From the IMG/VR virus record IMGVR_UViG_3300048790_000078, positions 1-64,000 of that record: DNA of 64,000 nt; one strand, written 5' to 3'. Within the stretch, counting starts at the first letter, position 1; every line of letters begins with the position of its first letter. The notes below the pieces were generated by a model that saw only the letters and a program-made list of their open reading frames with translations, ran no database searches and was not told the DNA's origin. A program made the position numbers and the translations under genes. This DNA comes from a virus. Shown here one piece after another: positions 24,701-31,538 of the stretch.

Positions 24701-25704
24701 ACCGTATAGTTTGCAGCAAGATCATCGGCGCGCAAGAATAAACCCGTCGCAGTTCTTTCGGCTTGACGGAAGAGACTATGAGGAACCCGGGTCACCATCA
24801 TCCGGTGGTTGGGCGTAACAAGCAAGTCAACAAAACGAGACCCGAAAGACTGCATCGGACCGTCATACATGTACCCTGTCAAATCGGTAGGCGCTTGCCA
24901 CTCCAGAGAGCCAGCAGCGTTTCTTGTCGCGAATTCATCACTTTTGCTGGCCGCACTCCACGGTAGCCACCCGCGGCGTGTGAGAACTTCGCTGTCTTCC
25001 GAATAGCACCCCTTGATCTGCTGAGCATAGGCGGGGTTCGGCGCGTTCGGGGACCAGCCCTGTTCGTCCCACATCAATTTGATCGTGGCGCCGTCGAGAA
25101 TGCGGAGTGATTTGCAGACCCTCTGATCGTCCATCACCGGCCAGATGGCGAGCGCGTCGATCACGAGCACCTCTTCGAGCAGCATGCTCAGCCACGCCAT
25201 CCAGTCATGCTCCTGGTCTGGCTTCTCAAAGAACCGCGTCAGGTATTGCACGCGGGGATCGGCGGCCGACCGCTTGTCGAAGTCCTTCGACTTCTCGCCG
25301 GGCAGCTTATCAACCTTCCAGACCAGCGGGATCTTGACGATCTGCCGCTTCCGGCGGTTGATACAGAGGCGCATCACGTTGACAGCATCGGCGAACGCGC
25401 GAAGCTGCGGGAAGCTCGGGCCGCCCTGCTCTGTCCGAGGCTGAGAGTTCATGTTCAGCGTCATCGGATAGTCGGTCACGCGGGGAAGCGTGCCGGGAGG
25501 TGCCTGAGGCTTCAGCGGTTGCCCGGGCCCGAAGTATGACGCGCCGGTCACCGTGTCGATGTAGTCGCGCGCCACGTCGATGAACGACACCGTCCGCGGG
25601 TCGACCTGCACGGTCAGGGCGTTAGCGGGGATCGACGGCAGCCCGGTCTTTGTTCCTTCGAAGGCGCCTGTGGCGGCATCGAGAGCTTTTGCGAGGATAC
25701 TCAT
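21751..25704 (-). CDS. portal protein with two inteins
   Basis: 1317 residues as translated. Removing two inteins (233-630 and 682-1036) leaves a 564-residue portal. Extein 1 has FPQLRAFADAVNVMRLCINR; the short middle extein carries a CPSC pair and ends QNPRAPFLYGQ; extein 3 starts SPVQSCLDYAVMAVNRM and continues with the portal stem and crown region (LKDDFDEWLARIFCDALNIS). SPVQ following YG is the usual portal YGxSPVE motif, so intein 2 splits this conserved site. The C-terminus is Gly/Gln-rich and ends in KKKLLTPY over an A9 run. ATGA overlap with the upstream gene. Confidence 0.9.
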   Translation of the reverse strand: MSILAKALDAATGAFEGTKTGLPSIPANALTVQVDPRTVSFIDVARDYIDTVTGASYFGPGQPLKPQAPPGTLPRVTDYPMTLNMNSQPRTEQGGPSFPQLRAFADAVNVMRLCINRRKRQIVKIPLVWKVDKLPGEKSKDFDKRSAADPRVQYLTRFFEKPDQEHDWMAWLSMLLEEVLVIDALAIWPVMDDQRVCKSLRILDGATIKLMWDEQGWSPNAPNPAYAQQIKGCYSEDSEVLTRRGWLPWSAASKSDEFATRNAAGSLEWQAPTDLTGYMYDGPMQSFGSRFVDLLVTPNHRMMVTRVPHSLFRQAERTATGLFLRADDLAANYTVSTRVPLTAGWDGTEIGPQRFPRREDDKHFARLVVDQKAVDLRSAGDSYSQIAAKCGLSLAAAHQAVTVISVRGRRRQPKDILPITMSGDDFCAFMGAYMAEGSCNDDPRGAVVAISQIHGGRGDIEYGELLKRVTGNRTRRIENSYVFNSVSLIRYLKQFGHATDKWIPDVVMNATRRQLGIFWRFFHLGDGHAGRDRCSTSSKRLADQIQEIALKLGKSASIRTEPATQSEIFEDGERRVINRGVHYVVGFRSQKETCLPDISTVDYSGMVYCATVPNGNLYVRRNGKPAWCGNSPSVNMTSGECPSCQTNGYHTIVVNGRSVDGTCMPLFYSVQNPRAPFLYGQCYDDQTEILTETRGFQLFRNLLHGERVATRNTLTKEFEWERPSAIHHYDRDGEMIHFTARSMDIMVTPEHRMLVEAPTGRLETSRRYEKIMTAAELQKGNNPVRKIPVTSVWSGGVEIGMVDFPKTKPKERSLSISGDDFCALIGAYLAEGNLRSAGGIEINQDAKSPAFPVFSALLKRINLTGKDGYNGHAFICSYAQVGRYFAAFGKAADKYVPLAVKGATARQLRIFWEFYMAGDGGLEKRPSKSGRGKHPRSAWRATTVSHKLESDLVEIAQKLGFSASTRRRPPCETVFPNGGKPYTSACRESFVVSERHSTAMSVTAKTVHYAGTIHCVTVPNGIVYVRRNGKPSWCGNSPVQSCLDYAVMAVNRMVSQTEYFTSGNTPEMIIQVPETWTELQIGRFQDIFDQAAGNLAKRRRVKFIPHTGASPFETKGAMLKDDFDEWLARIFCDALNISPTPYIRQLNRSTSQSNADSAREEGTMGDLEWLEALMTRIAREGMKIPGVSAHFDLDSDPDPLKQAQIQDIKLKNGTLQIDEVREDDGNDPFGLPPGVLNGATGVYTPFATGIAQAQANAQNALHPPAPGGGQKQIGAGEAGGGEQSQGEKASGEQATIKLLLSAPGQQVLRKKKLLTPY
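21769..21777 (-). other. A9 slippery run at portal 3' end
   Basis: Minus strand reads CGT AAA AAA AAA CTG in the portal frame. A -1 slip gives ACT GCT GAC TCC CTA TTA GCC and stays open through the MuF-like gene without a stop. This is the geometry of a programmed -1 frameshift producing a portal-MuF fusion. A run-length error in assembly would look the same. Confidence 0.5.
22597..23661 (-). mobile_element. intein 2 of the portal protein
   Basis: 355 residues (portal 682-1036). It starts with Cys (CYDDQTEILT, block A), has IMVTPEHRML (block B) and two LAGLIDADG-type motifs (CALIGAYLAEG and FWEFYMAGDGG), and ends YVRRNGKPSWCGN before Ser. The residue before the terminal Asn is Gly instead of the usual His. 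It is related to the neighbouring intein 1 (same end YVRRNGKP-x-WCGN), suggesting a common source. Confidence 0.93.
23815..25008 (-). mobile_element. intein 1 of the portal protein
   Basis: 398 residues (portal 233-630). It starts CYSEDSEVLT after QQIKG, has LLVTPNHRMM (block B), the DOD endonuclease motifs CAFMGAYMAEG and FWRFFHLGDGH, a HTH-like insert (YSQIAAKCGLSLAAAHQAV), and ends YVRRNGKPAWCGN before Ser. Penultimate Gly again replaces His. All splicing residues otherwise look intact. Confidence 0.93.
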
Positions 25705-25907
25705 GCGGGTGTCAACTCCTGAAGGTCAGCATACGCCCGCTCCATTGCATGACGAGCAGAGAGCAAATCAGCGTGCCAATCGATATTGCCGTCGAATCGG
25801 CCGTTCCGCTCCACGAAGCGCGCCAGCCGCAACAGACGTGCCTTGGCATCGCGCGCGATCTTCAGGGCCGAATCGTAGGTTAGCGTCTCAACACTGGGGT
25901 ATCTCAT
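25701..25907 (-). CDS. small helical protein before portal
   Basis: 68 residues, helical and charged (DSALKIARDAKARLLRLARF, LLSARHAMERAYADLQEL). ATGA overlaps with both neighbours couple it to the portal. Function unknown. Confidence 0.55.
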   Translation of the reverse strand: MRYPSVETLTYDSALKIARDAKARLLRLARFVERNGRFDGNIDWHADLLSARHAMERAYADLQELTPA

Positions 25908-26158
25908 GCGGCAACTCCAGCGAGAGAGAGAACGTCGAGCGTCGCCGGACAGGCAGGGGAGTCCTGTCGATGTTTGTCGGCAACGGCCTCTTGCGCCCCA
26001 TGCAGCGTGGTCGGGATCCGGCTCAGCGGGATGTTGCCGCTGGCCTTGCAGTCGAGGCAGTTCCAGCGAACGTGCCGCTCGAACTCGCCGACATTGATCC
26101 GGCCGGGCTTCACAACCCGGTACGCGCTACCGTCTTCCATCACCCGAACGGTGTTCAT
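25904..26158 (-). CDS. small Cys/His protein, first gene of portal operon
   Basis: 84 residues. WNCLDCKASG with later H residues (TTLHGAQEAVADKH, SPAC) suggests a zinc-binding fold. It is the first gene after the structured non-coding stretch 26.2-26.66 kb, which would be its leader if transcription starts upstream. Confidence 0.5.
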   Translation of the reverse strand: MNTVRVMEDGSAYRVVKPGRINVGEFERHVRWNCLDCKASGNIPLSRIPTTLHGAQEAVADKHRQDSPACPATLDVLSLAGVAA

Positions 26159-26660
26159 GGAGACTATGATAAATCAGGCCGGGATGCTGCTGGGACATAC
26201 CCCTCCTTTGGTCCTTCAGACCAAGCTGCCCTGATAGCAGTTCTTTGAAAGGGAATTGGCGATTCTTCTTCCTGCCCTGTCCCGGACCATTTTCGGGAGG
26301 GCCGCAGCTTTACCTGAGTCGCTATCCCAGGTAACTGCCCGCGCCGTCCCCGCGCGTGCGTCGCAAGTCTGCCGGTGAACCGAAGTGTCCCGGATTGCGT
26401 CTGGATTGAAGAATCGGCATAAACCCAACTATTGCGGGATTAGCTATCACTTGTGATTGGTCCCCGCTTTCGCCCCAAGGAATCTCCATAAAGCGAAACC
26501 TTGCGGGTGGATCGCCCGCTCGACGAAGTGGGTTTAAGGGTGATGCGGTTGATTTCCCGCGTGCTGCTTCACTTCGAAATCATGATAGCATAGAGGTGCT
26601 GCTTCACAATTCCGCCCGGCCGCCAGCCTGATAACCTGGAACACGGCCGGGTTTCGTTTC
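26159..26660 (+). ncRNA. candidate structured non-coding RNA (strand uncertain)
   Basis: About 500 nt without a supportable gene, dense in self-complementary segments: TTGGTC/GACCAA (26208-26224), GCCCT..CCCG/CGGG..AGGGC (26274-26302), TACCTG/CAGGTA (26311-26333), a closed multi-branch domain (26420-26536) and a terminator-like hairpin with a T-rich tail only on the plus strand (26615-26663). GTGCTGCTTCAC is repeated at 26561 and 26596. A -10-like TATGAT is at 26165. The T-tail argues for a plus-strand RNA; alternatively it is a folded 5' leader of the minus-strand portal operon. No known RNA family or tRNA recognised. Confidence 0.45.
26420..26536. other. multi-branch fold closed by a 10-bp stem
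   Basis: TAAACCCAACT (26420-26430) pairs with AGTGGGTTTA (26527-26536), one A bulged. Inside are GCGGG/CCCGC (26434-26438 with 26463-26467) holding a nested ATCAC-tt-GTGAT hairpin (26446-26457), TTTCGC/GCGAAA (26468-26473 with 26493-26498) and GCGGG/CCCGC (26503-26507 with 26515-26519). The first two stems abut, as coaxial helices would. Confidence 0.5.
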
Positions 26661-26663
26661 TTT
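26615..26663 (+). terminator. rho-independent terminator (plus strand)
   Basis: CCCGGCCG (26615-26622) pairs perfectly with CGGCCGGG (26644-26651), 21-nt loop, followed by TTTCGTTTCTTT on the plus strand. On the minus strand no T run follows, so it is directional. No plus-strand protein gene lies upstream, which supports a plus-strand RNA here. Confidence 0.55.
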
Positions 26664-26856
26664 ACGAGAGCGAGATCCAGAGATCTTTCTGGAAGTGGAG
26701 CGGACAACCGCAAGGGCATTTGCCTGTCAGGTAGGTTGCCACCCAGTACGCTTTGAATTCGTTCGGCGTATTCTCCTGAGGTTTCAGGTGGATGGCTTTC
26801 AGGCGGAACTCGATCTCGTTGCCGCGCAGCGCCTGTGGTTCCTTCGGCTTTCTCAT
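26662..26856 (-). CDS. small protein with CPCGCP motif
   Basis: 64 residues from ATG 26856, ATGA overlap with the membrane protein gene upstream. CPCGCPLHF near the C-terminus may bind metal. It ends exactly where the plus-strand terminator tail begins. Function unknown. Confidence 0.55.
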   Translation of the reverse strand: MRKPKEPQALRGNEIEFRLKAIHLKPQENTPNEFKAYWVATYLTGKCPCGCPLHFQKDLWISLS

Positions 26857-27107
26857 CGAAGCGGTTTCACGCTGATGGCCACCAGCAGGATCGTCAGAAC
26901 GCCGCCAGCGATCCACGCGGCTGGCACGGACCAGAAGTGAACTCCCCACGCAATCGCCCCGCACGCGGCCACCGTCGCGAAGTCTGTCAGCATGAACGTC
27001 ACGAGCTTGACGATTCCCAGCCCGGCGGTTCGGGACCAGCTCCGGCAGAGAACGAGCAAGGACTGCAGCATCGGTACTACGGTGGCGGAAAGTTTCTTTG
27101 CGATCAT
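26853..27107 (-). CDS. two-helix membrane protein, possible holin
   Basis: 84 residues from ATG 27107 with CAGGA upstream. Two hydrophobic segments (VTFMLTDFATVAACGAIAWG and AAWIAGGVLTILLVAISV) with a basic N-terminus. Size and topology fit class II holins, but no lysin is next to it, so the role is open. Confidence 0.5.
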   Translation of the reverse strand: MIAKKLSATVVPMLQSLLVLCRSWSRTAGLGIVKLVTFMLTDFATVAACGAIAWGVHFWSVPAAWIAGGVLTILLVAISVKPLR

Positions 27108-27223
27108 TTTGTTCCTGTTCGAGTAGTTCCCATCGAGATCCGGATTCTGCCGCTTAACTACGACGAAACCACCGGCTGCGTATGACCTGGAGAAATGAGC
27201 CGCCCGCATACGGCCCGAGCAAT

Positions 27224-27502
27224 CTACCCGAACTTGAAGTTTGCTGGCAACACCGGCCGCACCTTGCGGACTTCCACTGCGATCGGTCGGCCCTGCGATC
27301 CTTCCGACAGGCGGAACTCAACCTGGTCGCCTTCGAGGATACTGCCATGGTCCGCCACGTTCTTGCTGTGGCAGAACACCTCGGAGCCGTCAGGGAGAAT
27401 AATGAAGCCGAAATTACGTTGTGGGTTTGGTTCGTTCCACTGAAACCACTTTACGGTTCCTCGGACACGAACTGCAGGATCGATGGATGTCGTTGAAGGC
27501 AT
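27224..27502 (-). CDS. cold-shock domain protein
   Basis: 92 residues. GTVKWFQW...NFGFIILPDGSEVF, CHSKNV and EGDQVEFRLSEGSQGRPIAV match the cold-shock domain with its RNP-like strands (KWF, NFGFI, VFCH). These bind single-stranded RNA or DNA. It is just downstream of the large terminase gene. The N-terminal 12 residues are extra compared with CspA. Confidence 0.85.
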   Translation of the reverse strand: MPSTTSIDPAVRVRGTVKWFQWNEPNPQRNFGFIILPDGSEVFCHSKNVADHGSILEGDQVEFRLSEGSQGRPIAVEVRKVRPVLPANFKFG

Positions 27503-27528
27503 GCAGCTTTGAGAACCATGTTACACCG

Positions 27529-29064
27529 TCAGAGCATAAAAGTGGAATTAGTGGAGATATCCTCGAATCCCGGTTGCTTGATTTCCGGTTCGTCGGAGAA
27601 GGGTTTGAAGACTCCGGAGACGGCCGTCTGGTTCTTGCGCGCGGCGGCATCGCTGTCGGCCTGCCCCTCATAGAACTTCATCAGCGCTTCAGCCGAAGAT
27701 AGATCGAAGAGCTTCGATACTGCGTACACCAGCACGTCCAGCCTGTTCGGAGATCGCCCGAGACGCTGTTTGATCTCCGGCGTGGTATCGCCCTGTTTGA
27801 CGGAGCACATCTCCTCTTCGAGCGCATAGAAGTTCCCGCAGTGAACGATCTTTGTCCCATCGTTCTGCGTGTACAGCAGGCTGACGGGCTCGGCTCGGAC
27901 TGCCTTCCCGTGCGAGGCGTTGACCATCTCGACCGGTGTGTTCGGGTTGGCATGCCGAAGGACTTCAAGGACCATCGCGCCGCCGTAGTTCTTTTCAGCG
28001 ACCACCAGATCGGCGCCCCACTTGATCCTGAGATCCTCCACCTTGCGCGCCCAGGCGGCCGGTGGCCCGTTCATTGTGCCATCTTCGAGCACGTAACCTC
28101 GATCGTCGATTCCCTTGCCAACCACGATGATGCCGACGTCGTCACCCTGCCCGATCCCTTCACCTGACGTGCCCGATGGATCGACGGCAATGATGATCCG
28201 CCGCATCGGCACCGGAAGCGATTGCGGAGTCGCCTGGTTGCCGCGGGCGGCCGAGATCGCACTCAGCGTCCATAGGGCGCCGGCGAGTTCATCCTGATCC
28301 ATCCCTTCGAGGAAGCGTAACCGCATTGCCAGCGGCATCGCGGCCAGCGACCGCATGTACTCTTCCGAGAGGTGCGGATTGTCTTTCGGGTTCATCCGCA
28401 AGCTGGCGTATAGGGACCGGTCCAATCTGCGCTCGCGTTCCATCGGGTCAAGCCCGAGATCGTACTCGACATATGACCAGTGGCTCTTGCCGACTGGGTT
28501 GAGATCGTCGTATTCCTTCTGCAGCAACCGGCCCTTTGGATTCTCCGACGTTGCCATGTCCGGATTGAAGACTTCCTGCGAAAGCCGGGTGCGCGTCTTC
28601 AGGATGGACTGGTAGGAGATCTGCGAGACTTCATTATGATGCAGCCCGACAAATTCACGGCCGAGGATCTTGTCCACGCGCTCTTTATCGTCGAGGCCGC
28701 CGATCCAGTATTCCGCTTTGTTCCAGAACTCCAGGCGCATCTCGCCGCGGGCGTTGACCTGCCGAATGTTTCCGTCAGCGGCGCTGAGGCCAGGGTAGAA
28801 GTTCGCGAGCACCTTGGGAATAGTGTCGAGCCACAAGCTGTTGACGGCATCGACCATGTGCAGCCGGAGACTTGCCTGCCGCGCGCTGGGGAAGTGAATG
28901 GCGCGGCCGATCATCTGGCGCACGATGATGGTTGTCTTCGTCGATCGCGCTCCACCCACGAGCTTGATGTACCGCTTCGTCGGGTCGCGCATCAGCCCCA
29001 GAGCTTCGTTCTGCTTTGGGGTGATCTGAAAGATCGGCGACGCCGTGAGGTTCGGAGGCGTCAC
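27529..29064 (-). CDS. terL: terminase large subunit
   Basis: 511 residues, usual length for TerL. The ATPase has GGARSTKTT (37-45) as a Walker A variant and FVGLHHNEV (about 138-146) as the coupling region. The nuclease half has IIIAVDPSG (D295), VAEKNYGG and NRLDVLVYA, the three acidic positions of the RNase H-like DNA-cutting domain. It packages DNA through the portal. ATGA overlap with the upstream gene. Confidence 0.93.
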   Translation of the reverse strand: MTPPNLTASPIFQITPKQNEALGLMRDPTKRYIKLVGGARSTKTTIIVRQMIGRAIHFPSARQASLRLHMVDAVNSLWLDTIPKVLANFYPGLSAADGNIRQVNARGEMRLEFWNKAEYWIGGLDDKERVDKILGREFVGLHHNEVSQISYQSILKTRTRLSQEVFNPDMATSENPKGRLLQKEYDDLNPVGKSHWSYVEYDLGLDPMERERRLDRSLYASLRMNPKDNPHLSEEYMRSLAAMPLAMRLRFLEGMDQDELAGALWTLSAISAARGNQATPQSLPVPMRRIIIAVDPSGTSGEGIGQGDDVGIIVVGKGIDDRGYVLEDGTMNGPPAAWARKVEDLRIKWGADLVVAEKNYGGAMVLEVLRHANPNTPVEMVNASHGKAVRAEPVSLLYTQNDGTKIVHCGNFYALEEEMCSVKQGDTTPEIKQRLGRSPNRLDVLVYAVSKLFDLSSAEALMKFYEGQADSDAAARKNQTAVSGVFKPFSDEPEIKQPGFEDISTNSTFML

Positions 29065-29255
29065 TGCTTTGGACCGAACCGAGCCCGAAGATCCGCCATG
29101 TCGCTGGCCCGCTGCACACGTTTGGCCTTGTCGGTCGAGAGCTCCTCTCCTGTTCGGCGTGACTTCCAGATGCGCCGGATGCCGCCAGGTACGACATCCT
29201 CACGTACCACGTCCCAGCCGCGCGAGTGGAGGTAATCTGTCGTCGGCAGTTTCAT
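29061..29255 (-). CDS. small basic protein before terminase
   Basis: 64 residues, basic (GGIRRIWKSRRTGEELSTDK). Joined to terL by ATGA and to the gene upstream by ATGA. Could assist DNA packaging, but only the position supports that. Confidence 0.5.
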   Translation of the reverse strand: MKLPTTDYLHSRGWDVVREDVVPGGIRRIWKSRRTGEELSTDKAKRVQRASDMADLRARFGPKQ

Positions 29256-29686
29256 TGGCCTGCGATGAAGTTCTCAACCAGAGCCGTGGTCTCCGCGCTG
29301 GGCACGTACTCTTCGCAGTTCTGGATCCCAGCATGGCGGTAGCTCGGCGAGCCCATGCCGACCGTCACCTTCAGCCAGCCGTCGCCTGGCCGCATCTCGC
29401 TGGACAGAACATGCCTGCCGTCGAAATCAGCTTCCTCCTCGACTCCACCGAACCCGCCCTGATTGTCGATATAGAACGTCTGCCCGCGGTACACGACCTT
29501 CACCGCCTCGCGGATCTGCCCTTCCATCCCTTCGCACCACCAGCCCGGCTTCGCGGCGCCCATGACCACCTTGACCTTCGAGCATTCCGCTGGCTCACCG
29601 TTCCAGAACGTGTGCGACATGCGCGCGGCCCGGGAGAACGGCTTCACCCGCTTTGGCTTCTTGAGGAACATGCGACTGGCGCTCAT
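29252..29686 (-). CDS. hypothetical protein of packaging operon
   Basis: 144 residues. Basic N-terminus (SRMFLKKPKRVKPFSRAARM) and a folded-looking middle (VKVVYRGQTFYIDNQGGFGG, RHVLSSEMRPGDGWLKVTVG). The phrase EMRPGDGWLKV resembles DMRPGYGWLLC in the protein at 4962, hinting at a shared small fold. Function unknown. Confidence 0.5.
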   Translation of the reverse strand: MSASRMFLKKPKRVKPFSRAARMSHTFWNGEPAECSKVKVVMGAAKPGWWCEGMEGQIREAVKVVYRGQTFYIDNQGGFGGVEEEADFDGRHVLSSEMRPGDGWLKVTVGMGSPSYRHAGIQNCEEYVPSAETTALVENFIAGQ

Positions 29687-29750
29687 TGGCCAAAGCGCAA
29701 AAGAGGCCGGGGCCGCACCAGCCAGAACTTGTCAGGCGACACCGCAATTC

Positions 29751-30008
29751 TCATTTGTGCCCCGCGAAGAAGAGCGGCGGCGCCACCGCGTCAAAATTTC
29801 TCTTATGGATCTTCACCGTCCCTGCCGGCGTCGCCTCGCACGTCATCTGGAACCACTCATCGATCGTGGACATGCCGTCGATCTCGGAGCCGGACTTCAC
29901 CCGCATCATCCATCTCACCAGATTACCCTCGCGCGAAGTCACGGCCACCATGTCTTCGCCCTTGGTTAGCAGGTCGCCGGGCTGTGGGTCACGTCTTGAA
30001 TCAGCCAT
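29751..30008 (-). CDS. small hypothetical protein
   Basis: 85 residues with strand-like alternation (EDMVAVTSREGNLVRWMMRV). It starts in a TAATG overlap with the upstream gene. Function unknown. Confidence 0.5.
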   Translation of the reverse strand: MADSRRDPQPGDLLTKGEDMVAVTSREGNLVRWMMRVKSGSEIDGMSTIDEWFQMTCEATPAGTVKIHKRNFDAVAPPLFFAGHK

Positions 30009-30223
30009 TACTGACCACCTCTCGCTTTCAGGATCGCTTCGCTGGCCTCAAACGATTCGTCGGATTCCACCGTGGAGCACGTCGGACAGGGAATCCCGGC
30101 AGCGTATCCGTGCGGGCACTCGTTCGGCCCGCCGGCAGATTGCCATGGCACGAACTCTTTCGGGTCCACGCCGTCGATCGCCTTCGCGGCTACCGGGCGG
30201 GTTGGATCGAAGTCTTCCATCAT
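30008..30223 (-). CDS. small Cys-containing protein
   Basis: 71 residues from ATG 30223, chosen for its ATGA overlap with the upstream stop. ECPHGYAAGIPCPTC forms a compact zinc-type motif. Acidic C-terminus. Function unknown. Confidence 0.5.
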   Translation of the reverse strand: MMEDFDPTRPVAAKAIDGVDPKEFVPWQSAGGPNECPHGYAAGIPCPTCSTVESDESFEASEAILKARGGQ

Positions 30224-30468
30224 CGATACCACCACGACCACACTGCGGTTCCTGCCACCATGAGCGCTACGCCGTAAACCACAAACATGACGAACGCAGG
30301 TATCAGATGGTCAAACGTCCGATTGAACGGCTCCCACGTTGCATCGAAGGCGGCTGTCTGCCGATCGGTTCCACGCGCTTTATTGAAGGCATCTATGGCT
30401 TTGCCGTGATCCCTTACCGCACGGGCCCACAGCCACGGCCCTTGCAGGAACACGATTACCTTTCTCAT
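30220..30468 (-). CDS. small single-pass membrane protein
   Basis: 82 residues from ATG 30468 (GGAGGG upstream, TAATG overlap); a GTG five codons earlier is less likely. The C-terminus is hydrophobic (LIPAFVMFVVYGVALMVAGT) and ends WSWWYR. Could belong to lysis or membrane remodelling; no proof. Confidence 0.5.
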   Translation of the reverse strand: MRKVIVFLQGPWLWARAVRDHGKAIDAFNKARGTDRQTAAFDATWEPFNRTFDHLIPAFVMFVVYGVALMVAGTAVWSWWYR

Positions 30469-31220
30469 TATTCCCTCCACCACTCAAACTCTGCGAGCGC
30501 CCACTCGCGAATCTGGGCAGCTATTTCCTCTTCGGTAGCGCCCTGATCGACCTCGATTTCATCATGGATTTTGCAACCCTGTAGGCGCATTGCGCAGCCC
30601 ACCTTGATCTTAACGGTCGTCAGTTGTCCGGTTTCAGCGGACGACTCGGCGATGTTCGGTAAAGCCCGTGAGGTTAATCGCGGGTTGTATTCCGTCCACG
30701 GCCCGTCTGCGCATGGGCCAGGCACCGCTTCTTCGACCTCCTCGAACTCAGCGTCGATGATCGTTTCGGCCGGACGCGGCGCGGCGGGCGCCGGTAGCGC
30801 GGCCAGCGGGCGATTGACCGATATGGGCGCGGCCTTTGCGACCGGCAACGCGCGAACACGAGGCTCTTCGTCGCTCTCCTGGTAGCCGGAAAGGAACTTG
30901 AGCGCTGAGGCGATGCCGTCCAAATCCGCTATTTTCGTCGTATTTGCCGCGAGCTGCATGTACTGCTGTGCGGTGCGATCCGATATCTTCGGGCAGTTCT
31001 GCTTCAGCCATGGAAGCCATTGACCGTGCTTGACTTGCTGTTTTGCCTCGATCAGCAATTCGCCGACATGGACAGCGCGTTTCAGCGCTCCTTGAAAGAA
31101 CTCTTCAACGCTGAAGTGCGCTGCGTTGATTCGCTCGGCCAGCGTCAACTTGGGTTCTGCCGCTGAGGACTCTCGCATCCGCCGCATTCGATCTGAAGTG
31201 GACTCGACAGCCTGCTTCAT
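30468..31220 (-). CDS. DUF3102-like protein
   Basis: 250 residues. Residues about 45-95 (AVHVGELLIEAKQQVKHGQW, LPWLKQNCP, SDRTAQQYMQLA) match the DUF3102 pattern seen in phages and mobile elements, including the GEwL/HGqW-W core with a helix-turn-helix look. A Pro/Ala linker and an acidic C-terminus follow. Likely DNA-binding, perhaps regulatory or in packaging. ATGA overlap with the RHH gene upstream. Confidence 0.65.
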   Translation of the reverse strand: MKQAVESTSDRMRRMRESSAAEPKLTLAERINAAHFSVEEFFQGALKRAVHVGELLIEAKQQVKHGQWLPWLKQNCPKISDRTAQQYMQLAANTTKIADLDGIASALKFLSGYQESDEEPRVRALPVAKAAPISVNRPLAALPAPAAPRPAETIIDAEFEEVEEAVPGPCADGPWTEYNPRLTSRALPNIAESSAETGQLTTVKIKVGCAMRLQGCKIHDEIEVDQGATEEEIAAQIREWALAEFEWWRE

Positions 31221-31498
31221 TTCGCCCCTTTGATCGCATCGATGTAGCCTGCCGTCTGGTCCGGCTTTTCAGCTTTCGGTTTGCGTCTCTTCGGGGCGAA
31301 CACTTCACGCGCCGACGCCCTGACCAAAGCTTTCTTTCGAGCGCTCCGACCGCACGTCGCGACACCTGGACCGTTGAGGACTTCAGACAGGATATTGACG
31401 GCGAGCGTCGAATGCGGAATCCCGCGCTTCCCAGCTTCGTCCCGGAGGATGGCCAGATCCGATTCCGGCATCCGCATCTGTACTACAGGAGATGGCAT
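31217..31498 (-). CDS. ribbon-helix-helix DNA-binding protein
   Basis: 93 residues. Residues 5-40 (VVQMRMPESDLAILRDEAGK, RGIPHSTLAVNIL) fit an Arc/CopG ribbon-helix-helix, followed by a basic tail (RSARKKALVRASAREVFAPK). Such proteins are usually transcription regulators. ATGA overlap with the DUF3102-like gene. Confidence 0.65.
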   Translation of the reverse strand: MPSPVVQMRMPESDLAILRDEAGKRGIPHSTLAVNILSEVLNGPGVATCGRSARKKALVRASAREVFAPKRRKPKAEKPDQTAGYIDAIKGAK

Positions 31499-31538
31499 GC
31501 GTACAGCCTAACACCTTACCTGTAATACAAGCAAGCGC

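Noticed and set aside
26216-26428. 70-residue minus-strand frame in the structured stretch
   Set aside because: No start signal; the sequence is explained by paired stems and the protein looks random.
26159-26660. tRNA or tmRNA in the non-coding region
   Set aside because: No TTCGA-type T loop, no CCA end and no anticodon arm of the right size; the stems do not fit a tRNA.
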